From the NCBI GenBank assembly GCA_009760855.2, contig WPIO01000048.1, forward strand, positions 2,143,001-2,207,000: a stretch of DNA of 64,000 bases, read 5' to 3'. This document shows positions 11,701-23,700 of the stretch, one piece after another; within the stretch, counting starts at the first letter, position 1, and each line of letters opens with the position of its first letter. Position numbers and translations under genes: made by a program. Below the pieces are notes generated by a model. It was not told where the DNA came from. It did not search any database and saw only the letters and a list, made by a program, of their open reading frames with translations. The stretch comes from Cristatella mucedo. Taxonomy: Eukaryota > Bryozoa > Phylactolaemata > Cristatellidae.

Positions 11701-14700
11701 TACCAACTTCAGGCCTGGTCTTCAAAGGTTTTGAAATTGGTTTAAGGCACTGCTAAAAGATATGAGTCGGAAGAGCGAGTGAATATGTGAAGCTTGAGTA
11801 TGAAGTAATTTGGATAGGTGGGCCGGAGCAAGGGAATGAAAGGACCTAAAAGTGAGTGAAACAGAACCTTGAAGTCGAGCTGCTTGTTGCGTGATGGTCG
11901 GCAAAGAATTGCTATAGCCCGTTCGATGTGCTGGAAGGCAAGGAGGGATAAAAAGGTAAAACTAATACATGTCATTTGTATAGCACCATACGATAACTTA
12001 ATCTCTGTCCAGGCACTTTACATATGACGAAGTGCTTGAGCCCACAACCACCTTGGTCGTTAAAGGCAAGCACCTTACCCCTATGCCAAACCAAGATGGC
12101 TCAAGTGCAGATACAGGTGTGTGTCATCTGAAAAAAATTAAAGCTTAGATTTTGCTTGGCGATATATAGGCAAGAGGGACATAGGCAAGAGGGACTGTAT
12201 ACATTATGAAAGGAAGTGAACCAAGCACAGATCTCTCGGTACATCATACTTTATAGGCTCCTTAAATGACTGTTGATATTTATGCTCTGAAATCTTGCAC
12301 CGAGATAGGATCTCAACCGTTGCTATGCAGTGCCAGTGATGCCCAGGCGAAATGACAGATGCTCAAGAAAGACTTGATGATAACTGGTAGCAATTGCTGC
12401 CGAGAGATCCGACAGAACTAGCTCGGAGACTCAAGCAAAGTAAACATTTCAGAGAGTGTCGTCATACACGTGAACCAGTCTTTAAAGTGATTTGCTCTAA
12501 AATTTGATTTTATTTTCTTCTGACCTTACCTAGGGAATGGGCACCACTGGCACTGCTCTGCAATGGTTCAGGTCCTATCTCAGTGGGAGACTCAAGAGTA
12601 TTGATGCAAACAGACAAAGATCATCCATGGAATCACTGTAGTACTAGGTACCTCAGGGGGTCTGTGCTTGGTCTGCTTCTTTTCACAGTTTATACTCCCC
12701 TTATTGCCGATGTGAGCGCCAAGCACAATCTTGGCTTTCACTTCTAGGCAGATGACACTCAGTTGTACCTTCGCTTTGACCCTCCTCAGCCATTGAGCAC
12801 GTCGAATTCTCTCAACTCCCTTGTTGCATGTATGTCTGCCGCATGCCGATGGCGGCAGACTTTCTCAAATTGAATGGCAATAAAGCCAACCCACTAGTTA
12901 TATGCAAACCAAGTGTGGCTCAGAAACTGTAAAGCTTAATGCTCAAAATCGGCTGTGGCAGCATATCTCATGTTGCATGTGCATACAATCTAGGTGTCCT
13001 ATTCCAAAGTGACCTTTCACTAGAAGACCCAATCAGCTCTACGATCAAGTTTGCCTCCTTTCATGCTACATAACATTGCTAAAATTCTGGCTTGCTTAAA
13101 CAAGGATACCACATTCAAATTGGTCCATGCATTTGTAACATCCTCGATTTCTGCAACTCACTGCTTGCTGGTCTACCGGCCTGTGCAATCAGGCACTTAC
13201 AATTGGTGAAAAACCGCAGCTAGGTTTGTCTGTCGTGAGAGTCACAATTGCCACATCGCTCCACTTCTTGCCGATCTGCACGAGCTTCTATACAAGCAGT
13301 GTATCGACTTCAAGGTTGTGTCGCTTACTTTTAGGTTCCTTTATTCTCTGGCTCCAGCCTACATATCAGAACTACTCCCCCACCAGGCTAGGCATCGTAA
13401 CACCCACTTTTCTAACTCAACTCATTTAGCTGTACCCATATGAACCTCAAATCTTTCGGAGACCATGCCTTTAGTTGGTATGCTCTTAAAACCTGGAACT
13501 CACACCCGACTGACATCACGACATTCCCTGACTTGAAGACCTGTGGTCATGCTGGATCGTCCGGCAGCATCCAGCAGGAGACGTGCACACATGCACAGAG
13601 ACCTTAGTCGACAAAGTATCATTAGTGGGTTAGCGATTGCATGCTCCATTTCAAGCTTAATTGCTATGGTGGCCTTAGGGACAATGGAGTCTCATGATTC
13701 GCTAAGCATTTTTTTAGGTCTATCGCTGGCAGCATTAGTCGTTCGGCTGGCTTCGATATCGAGAACAGCAGCTGCAAAGGCTGCAGATACAAACGATAGT
13801 AGTTCTTGCATGCCAGTCCATTAATAAGCAGTCCTAATTTTTTGTATATTTTCTTAACCTCTCTCTTCATAATTCTAGCTTGTTATGCGTCTGCAGTAGG
13901 CCATAGGCCATCTAGGTAAAGGCATAGAATTTGCTTAGTTGAGAAGAAAACTCACCCAGAACATCATCTTTTATCACTGCACCCGTGAGAGCATGTCAGA
14001 CAGAAGCTTTAGCAGAAGGGGCAAGAAGGCTATTTTTATGCAAACAGTATCAATGTTAAAAGTCTTTATCTTTTTGCAATTCACAGATGATTATTGATAC
14101 CGAAGGGAATGCAAACTGCAGACTGAATGGGATCTGCATATGGTCAGATGTGCATAATTTGTTAATAGTAGGAATTGACAGCATACTATTGGGGGATCAA
14201 GTGTGTGACTTTCCGAGTGGGGCCGTATACATAAGCCACCAGAGAAAATTAATCAGCTAGTGTACGATATTTGGCACATGCAGAATCAGTTGGGTCATTG
14301 AACTGAATGTCAAAATCACCCGGTACAAAGACGTGGGGCGATTTCTGGAACACAGAGTTGATAGAAGATCTGAAAAATCTGACAGGAAGCAAGGCTTGGT
14401 ATCTGGTGTGTAGGATAGGTTAATAATAATAATAATAACAATACATTTGTATGGAACGATCAGAGAACTTCTAATAATAATATTAATGCACTTGGTAAAG
14501 CTCCCTCAAAGAACAATCTCTCTCTAGGCGCTTTACATTTGCTGCAAAGGAACTTAATTTTTTGTTAGCCATTTTACATATGCTGTAAAGGAAGCATGGC
14601 CATAAGGTCAGTAGGAACATGCACAGTGCAACATGGATAAATATGGTTAGTGGTAGCATGTACAGTGTCAACATGTATACATATAGTTAGTGGTAGCATG

Positions 14701-17700
14701 CACAGTGTCAGCACCCATTAGCTCACAGAGGACAAATCACAAGGGCCCAGCAAATGATGTGCTTACAGCAGTCATTGTCAGCTTGCTGTTTGAGGGACTA
14801 ATTGCAAGCGATTAGTTAGACTTCTTCAAGAGGACTGCAAACTTCAGGAAATTGACGAAGGAACGAGCAAGAATGCCCATTCTGCCACCAGGTTTTATTC
14901 ACCTCGGGTATGAAAGAAAAAAAATATTCTTTAGGGGGTTGCGTCGATAGCAGTCGGGCAGTTAGTCGATTTCAGCCTGGCCTCGGTCACGGCAAATTGA
15001 TCAAGGCTTTCCTAAAGAACCATGTCACATATTATTACCTAATCCTCATATGGAGACCATAAGATGTAAGAGTCGATGGAGTTGAGCCGTGCATTCACGA
15101 CATTGTCGGCTGCTTGGCGATTGCTTAGTGACTCGTGAGCCAGCCTAGTGGTCGTGCCGGAAGCTGTGGCACCGTTGCCTCAAGCAAACGGTGAGCCATT
15201 GAGTGAACCATGCCGTCTTAATGCAGCTGCAGTCGGCACATGGATGTATGTGCGAGGTTACCCCCCCCCCCAGTCGGAGCACTATCATGTCATGTGCAGA
15301 GCTGATGTGGGGGGGGGGGCAATCTGAAGTTTTGGCCTACTTTTAACATTAGATGCAGAGGCAGAGCCAAGATTTTCAGCTGTAGGGGCTGGACTCCAAA
15401 GATTTTTTTGTGAGGGGCAAGTGCCAAAAATAATGAACAAGCAGAGTGTGTAGTGTTTATATTGATTGCTCCCTCGGCTGTTGCTCATCGAATGGAAGTA
15501 GGACAATCGACTTGTCGTTAGCAGTGGGTTGGGCATGCGTATAAGGGGGCAGCCCAGATAGCTGCTTCCCAAGGGGCGGGGGAAAGAGAACAAATGCCCC
15601 CTTGGCCCCACCACTGGTCAAACAAACCCAATGAATCCAGAAGTGAAGATTTGCCTGACCCGCCCTGCCTCCTCTATTACTCCACCGAATGCCTGCCGGC
15701 TCAGCTGACTTACAGTTAGTTATTTGAGCAATGCTGAAGGCACTGTGTGGCCTGCTTTTGCCTGAAGCCAAGCCGGGTGAAGCTGGTCGTGCGCGCCTGA
15801 TGTGGCTGCGCCGAGCTTGATCGCCTTCTGGTTCTTGCAGGCATGGTGCTCGGCACGATCGCGTTCGGCGGGTCGCTCGTGTGCAGCAACCAGCTGACGC
15901 CCGGCGACCTCATGGCCTTCCTCGTTGCCACGCAGACGATCCAGCGGTAGAGGCCCGCACCAGCCCACGCTTGCCAGACGGCACTTTTGCCCGCTCCTCG
16001 CCTCCTTCGCTGCGGCGGCAGTGGCTCGGAGTGGCAGCTCGCCTGCACATTTCGTTTCCAGGTCTTTGGCGCAGCTGTCGCTGCTCTTTGGCTCGGCCCT
16101 GCGAGGACTGAGCGCCGGCGCGCGAGTGTTCGAGGTGAGAGCCTTGGCCTTGGCTAGCTGCCGCCGCCGCTGGAAGGCGCGTGGCCGGAATGTGTGTCGG
16201 CTGATCGGCATCTCGAGGCTGCTCGAGCTAGCCTGGCCGGTGCCTCACACTGTCGTAACTCGGTAGCAAATAGTGTTTTCGTGACGTTATTCACGGGATC
16301 GAGCGAATCTCGCAGTCTTTGCCAATGTAGGTCACCAGCTGCACGGCACTGGCGGCATTCGTCACTTGGCAGTAGCACCACTTAGCGTACCCGCTTAGCC
16401 ACTCCAGTTGCTTTAGCGTTACGATGCCGTGCCAACTATTTGCACGTGACTGAGCGGCTTGTGCCCACTTTAGGTAGGGTAACTGTGATAGCATTTCCGT
16501 GTTTCTGATACTTGCTAGTATATGAAGTTGACGCCATCAGTGGTTCTGGCCGGCAGTGGTTCTGGGAAGAAGATTCCTTACCACACCATGGTGGGTGAGA
16601 TTAAGTTCAAGGACGTCACATTCACATATCCATCAAGACCTGGAAAGGTATGCGTGCAAACCTCGTGCGCTGCTGATAGCTTCATGTGCCGAGCTCTGCG
16701 TGTAACCGATATTTTTTCATCAGACCGAGCAGATGATGCAGCTACCCTGTAGTGTAAAGGCTGCTATACTACTGCCATACAAGCCTATCTATTTTCCCTA
16801 AGCTGCTCCCCAGATACCGGTCCAAAGTTGTGTCTTGCGGCCACGTGGGATTTTGGAAAGGCACGTAAGCTCACGTAATTGCAGCCAACCGAGGGCGCCG
16901 CCTGCCCCGAGCAGTGGCAGATGTTTACACGCAGAGGACGGCTCGCTCAAACTTGGTTTGACTGCTCATGCAAGCGGTCACTGTTGGCTTTAGCTTTTGC
17001 ATGCACTCTTGTGATTTCTCCCTAGCAGTTTTTTAGGGTTTAAATTAGGCCGCTGGCTGAGCCACTGCTCCAAACCAAATAAGAACTCGTCAAAAAGCAC
17101 TTCACCTGCCAGGCAGTTGGCATTGGGACGTTATCTTTTTACCACATTGACGACCCCCAAACAGAATATTTTTGCCTTGAAATTCACTTTTCTCGACCAA
17201 CAACGACTAGATTGAAGTATTCGTTGAGTAATCCTTGTTTGGTGCTGGTGCAGTAGCTCAACAAGTCGCATAATTTGAACCCGTAGAATGACTATTGAGC
17301 GATATCGACAGATGGCTGAGGCCGTGTATTCGGCCTGCACCAGTAGCCGATCTTTTCAGTAAAATTCAGGCTCTTTGGAATTTGCTAACGGCAGAAGAGA
17401 CAATTCAGAAGCTGGCAGCCTCTATTTCTGGCCAGACGAGGGAGGTCATAAACAATTTTTGTACGTCGTGCTTAACGCATGCACACAACAGTATATGTGT
17501 TTGTTTTTGGCTTGTCAGCAAATGTTTTTACGTGCTTTGCGTAACTTCAATATTCCGGGCATCGTAGAAAACACCCTATTAATTACATGCACGAGTTTAC
17601 AGTCAAAGCAGTGGTGGATTTTGTTGCGCCTTGATATATACAATTCTAGGCCTCACAGAAACAGGTGGTGACCTGCGCTGCAATTGGCTGTAGTAAGTAT

Positions 17701-20700
17701 CTACTAGACATTGGGGATACTGCCAAGCAATCACTAGAGAGCTACTCGGAAAAGCAAGCATTGCTGTCGTGTGCCAAACCGTAACCAGGCAAGCTGTATG
17801 CACGCTGTGGTGAGTCACTCTGAAGTTGACTTTCTGCATGAAGCAGGGTGATCATTTGAGATGATTTGTACGATTTAGATGTAGATGATTTGTAACGATG
17901 TACGATTGTGGATGATCGGCACATGATAGGTTTATGTTAGATGAGTAGTCGCTCGGCGGCACTTCCTTATGTGGTTGCTTGAGCACTAGTGCCCTAGAAG
18001 CGATGTGACGATGGTGGCCACTTTCAGAGGCATCAAAATAGCTTACGGTTGTGCTTTACCTGCACACTTGGTCCAAGGCTTTAGCTTGTGATTACTTGTG
18101 CTGTATCTTGTTTCCAACCTAATAGATATGGGAAAACCTAGTGTCACTCTGAAACTGGAAAGTACCACTCTCTAAATGGACTCAGCAAAAATCTCTCTTG
18201 ACCCCTGATCCAAAATTACCTTTTGCTAGACGACCGCACCAGCTACGATGTCAGGTTTACCACCTTCAGTTATGTAACGTTTCAAAAACTTGGGATATGC
18301 GTAGGTAAACGTACCTCAGACAAGCTAGTCTATGTGCTTTCGAATGGCAGTTCTACAGGCCTTCCTAATAATAATAATACTAACCGATTCAACAGCCTCT
18401 TTTGTATATTGACAGAAGAGCCTTTACGGCTATCACCACCGCTTGCAGCAGCAATAAAGGATCGCCCACCACAGGATTCGAACCCACGACCTCGGGAATG
18501 AGGTCATGAAAGACAACCACCTTACCTAGTGTGCCATCACGTCTCACCATCCTGCATTTGCAATAAGTAACAAGTAGTTGCTTTTGGATGTTTTTCAATT
18601 CGGCTAGAGTTGTCGCTGGTGAATGCCACAACTGCCGTTTCTCTCCCACCTTCACTGGCTCCAAATGTTGCAGACATTGATTTCAAAGGCCTGTCACTTA
18701 CTTTGAGGTTCCTTCATTCTCTTGCTCCAGCCTGAAGTACTTACTCTTCATACCTTTCCTAGCATCACCTGCTTCTCGGCCTCTGGTCGTTTAGCTGTGC
18801 CCTTAATTAACCTCAAATTTTTTATGGTCGTGCCTCCAGTACGTGTGCACCTACAACCTTGAACTCTCTACCGGCTGACCTTTTGACATTCTCAGACTTG
18901 GCATTCAATGTCAAGCAAAAATACACCTATTCCACACACACTAGCTGATTTAGAAGCCTCTTTTTGTATAGTGGCAGAAGAGCCTTAAAGGCTATCAACA
19001 TCGATTTCAGCAACAATTAAGGATTGCCCACTGTAGGATTCGAACCCACGACCTTCGAGACCAGGGTCGGGAAAGCAACAGCCTTACCTAGTGTGCCATC
19101 ATGGCTTCCACCATATGGTTCGTCCACGTAAATCATCCTTTATGTACGCGAGTGTTATTGTACCTACAACCTTGAACTCTCTACCGGCTGACCTTTTGAC
19201 ATTCTCAGACTTGACATTCAATGCCATGCAAGAGGTAATCACATGATATGCTGCGTTTGTAGCCGGTATCATAGAAAGAGGTTTGGTTATCTTTATATGA
19301 TCAGAGATTAACTTCATAATTCTACTTTTGAAGATGACCTTGCATACATCTTCCATAAATCCTGTTCCGAACTCGGGTGTACATGAAGGCAGGCACTCGT
19401 ACCTCGAGGCACCTACGTTTGTGTGTGCCAAATTTTAAATGCCATTTTATAGTTTCGGACGTGCTTATTCACTAATGACAGGTAGCATATTGAAAAAACA
19501 TGGGCAGAGTGAGACGATGACAGCGCCGTTGGCTTGGTGGGAGTAGCCGGCCACACCTGAGTGGCCCGTCGGTCTGCTGGCGAAAGGCTTGCACGGGCGT
19601 CACGGTTGCTTGTCTCTTTTTTGATGGTGTCTTCACTCGCTGTGAAGGCTGTAGAATATTTGCTGTACCACCAACCCTTGAACGTCACTCCATTAGCCAC
19701 CTGCAAGCAGCAGCAGCACATTGACTGCTCTTCAAGGGCTCAGTTTGCGGGCTCTATAATTGAATCCTTGGTGCATCGATATATTGCATGCCAGCCGACC
19801 GGCAGGTCGGGTGGTACCTTTTTTTCTTATGAGGGGGATATAGCAGCCGTGTGCATGAGACATGGAATGATCTTTCGATATATGTTATGCTCATTATTGT
19901 CTAGTGCCATGAAGGTGCATTTTTTAATTTTGCGTGAATTGCCTCTGTGTGTAGCTGCAATGACGGTATTGACTGAAAATAAATTTACTTGTCGTAGGTT
20001 GTACTTGATGGACTCAATCTCGTGGTCCCGGGAGGTAAACTGGTAGCACTGGTCGGCCTCTCTGGGGGTGGTAAGTGTAATTTTAAACCTAAATATAAAA
20101 TATCATCGATCATATTTCTGCTGTGATCAGATTATTGTTTATGTGATCACCATATTTGTGCTGTTTTTCTAAACATGTTACACAACTATTAGTTTGTGCT
20201 GGCCTGAAAGGGAGCCAGATATGTAAGGTATATATGTGCGCAATCAAAATCTCACCGATTCTATCCTACTTTTTTGTTTGTCGTATCAAGCAACTCTGTG
20301 AGACATTGACGAATTGATCGATGGCTTGGATTTGGCAGGTTTTGGAAAGATACCTCCTTACCCATTATATCCCATCTGCTGCTCATGATTCGGGTGCACG
20401 TTTCGCTTGACAACGTTTTTTGATAATTAGACTGTTTACTCGAAGATCCCACTTTTACCTTGCCGTACGTTTTTGCTATAGTTGTCACGTTGGTTTACCA
20501 TGTAAGCTTCTCAATGACCAAGGTAGTCTTGTGTACTGTTGTATATTGCTGTGTATGGTCCTATGCCCACATACAGTACTAGCACAAAAACATATTTACC
20601 CTAGAAATCAACAACAATCTCAGCCTTTGCAATGTTTTACAAAATCAATTTAGAAAATGCTACCAAAGGGTAGTGTTGACATGAGGAAGGAATAAATCTT

Positions 20701-23700
20701 GCAAATTGCTTGTGCTGCCATTAGCTTACTACGTGAGAATTTGCATGAGTGAAACTGCTTTCGAAGCCTTGAAAAGCCTTGAAAAACACCCAACATGCTA
20801 AAACCATGCTGATCTGTAGGTAGTAAAAAGTTTTCATTGAGACTATGAGAATTTAGTTCAATTTAGTGTGTGCATTTGACAGGCTGGGCTAGTTAAGATG
20901 TAGGAAATAGTCTAAAGGAATTATTGAATTCACTGATGACACTCAGTTGTACCTTTGCTTTGATCCCTCCCAGCCTTCGAGCACCTCGAATTCTCTCAAC
21001 TCCCTTGCTGCATGTATTGATGACATCCACACATGGATGGCAGCAAATTTTCTAAAACTTAACGATGATAAAACTAACTTACTAGTTATGGGAAAACCCA
21101 ATGTGATTCAGAAATTGGAAAGGCTAACGCTCAAAATTGGCTCTGCCAGCATATCTCCTGTTGAATCAGCTCGAAATCTAGGTTTCATGTTCCAAAGTGA
21201 CCTCTCGTTAGACGACCACATTAGCTCCACAATCTCGTCAGCCTACTTTCAGCTACATAACATTGCTAAAATTCGGGCTTGTTTAGATAAGGATATCACG
21301 TCCAAGTTGGTCCCTGCATTTAGGACATCATGTCTTGACTTCTGAAACTCACTGCTTGCTGGCCTACCGGCATGTGCAATCAGGCGCTTACAGCTGGTGC
21401 AAAACCTCTGCAGCTAGGCTTGTCTGTCGTGAGCGGTGCAGTTGCCACATCACACCATTTCTCGCCGACCTGCACTGGCTACCAGTCAAGCAACGGATCG
21501 ACTTAAAGGTTTTGTCACTAACTCTAGGTCACTTCATTCTTTGGCTCCAGCCTATCTGTCAGATATACTCTCCCACCAGGTCAAGCATCGTACCACCCAC
21601 TTTTCGGAATCCAACAGTTTAAAAATACCCCGTACAAACCTCAAATCCTTTGGAGACCGTGCATTTAGTTCGTATGCTCCCAAAGCTTGGAATTCACTCC
21701 CGACTAACAACATCCCCTTACTTGACCACATTTTAAAAGAACTTAAAAGCACCTATTTAGGACAGCATTTAGTGGGTCTCTGTGATTCGTCCTTCATGTG
21801 CTCATGTGTGCTGACACTGTGCATGGTGCCACTAACCACACTTGCATGCTGACCCTGTGCATGTCATCCCTAACCATGTTATTCATGTTGTTTAGCAAGC
21901 ACAATATTACTCACCATTCAATCCCGTTTTCCTTTGCAGCAAATGTAAAGTGCCTAGAAATAGATTGAGTTCTTTGAGGGCACTTTATCAAGTGCATTAT
22001 TACTATTACTATTATTATTGTTATTGTGATCAGAAAAGACACTTAGGTGTTTATTTTTTCTGCCAAATCAATTTACTTCTATTGTTTCGTACTAATTCAG
22101 GCCTGTTGTGAATGCTTCAAATCCTTGGTGATTGCTAAGAAAATCCTGATGCCGTCGTTGAAATACATTTTTAGGAAGTGGGATGCTTGGTGCATCTAGG
22201 TAATCTTACTTCGAAGCGCTCAGATGGTACTTAAACATGTCATTATTTTTCGAAAATGGTGACTTTGTCAGAAACCAGTTATTGTGCCACATACTTCTAT
22301 ATGTATGTATGCATGTATGTATCCCAATCTGTGATTCCACAAAGCCACAAAGACTATGTGGGTGTTACAAAGAGAGTTTTGTATAGCATATTCACAGCCT
22401 AAGCGACTTTCGATATGCATTCGGTAGCCAACATATTTCATCTCATGAAACAAAGAGAAAGAGAGAAGCATAGCTCAGTCAGGAGAGTAGTTGTGGTAGT
22501 GAGTAGCATGGAAGTAGCAGCTCAGGAGGGCTGGAAAGGATGTGCTATTGTCGGCAGCAGGAGAGTAGATGTCGTTGCATAGGAATTGTGGAAATGAGTT
22601 CTAAAGTCTAGGTCCTGCAGAGCAAAAGCTTCTGTAACCGACGGTCTTTAAGCGGAGGAATGGAGCAGCTAATTTATTGTCCATACGAGACCTCAGGGCA
22701 CGAGACGGCTGATACTGGTTCAGCAGTTCAGTTAGGTATGAAGGAGCCAAGCAATGGTGGGCCTTGTGGATCAGTGTAAAAACTATACTCTGCATCTATT
22801 GGTCAACCGGCAGACATCCAAGCATTTTCAGCAAGGAAGTCTCGTGGTTTCTGGGTTTTTTAAACAAGCCTTGCATCCATATTTATCACCAGCTGCAGTG
22901 ACCTATTGGCTTTTTTTGCTAGCCTAGCCAAAGGGGAATTACAATAATCTAGCCGAGACAGAAGTACAAACAAAGTGACAAAGTAACAAAGTAGCAAGTT
23001 ATTTTTTTTGAAAACCACCATGGAAGATAGTTCCTAATCTTAGATAGAGATCAGACGTGATGGCCTGCTGTTGAAACAGTCTTCTTAGCAAAGTTTTCAA
23101 AATTTAAGCAGCTGTCGAAGACGACACCAAAATTCTGAGCTCACTGGGATGGTCGCACAACCGCATCGGCTATAAGAACAGCAGAGCCTTCTAGTCCAGC
23201 CACACGGTTGGGAAGTCGTATGAGTAGCAGCTCCATTTTATCATCGTTCAGTTTAAGGAAATTTGCCAAAATCCAGGATCAAATGTGTGCAAGGCAAGTA
23301 TTCAGTGTATGAATTGCTGCAGCATATTCTGACAATAATAATACACTCGATAAAGTGCCCTCAAAGAACTCAATCTCTTTCTAGGTGCTTTACATTTACT
23401 GCAAAGGAAACACGATCGAATGGTGAGTTGTATCATGCTTGATAAACAACATGAATAACATGGTTAGGGGTGACATGCACATGCACAGGGTCAGTATGCA
23501 AGTGTGGTTAGTGGCACCATGCACAGTGTCAGTATGCATAAGCATGAAGGACGAATCACAGAGACCCACTAAATGCTGTCCTAAATAGGTGCGTTTTTAA
23601 TTTCTTTTTAAATGTGGGCAAGTCAGGGGATGTCGTGATGCAAGTCGGGAGTGAGTTCCAGGCTTTGGGAGCATACTAACTAAATGCACGGTCTCCAAAG

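Noticed and set aside
13543-13824. 93-codon plus-strand frame with a hydrophobic stretch as a membrane protein
   Set aside because: The minus strand at the same place reads as the L2 linker, in order with the endonuclease upstream.
15720-16211. 163-codon minus-strand frame across ABCB8 exons g and h
   Set aside because: It lies opposite recognised ABCB8 exons in GC-rich DNA and has no homology of its own.
19561-20046. 161-codon frame in the intron before ABCB8 exon j
   Set aside because: No family similarity. It overlaps the real exon in another frame and is consistent with a chance open frame.
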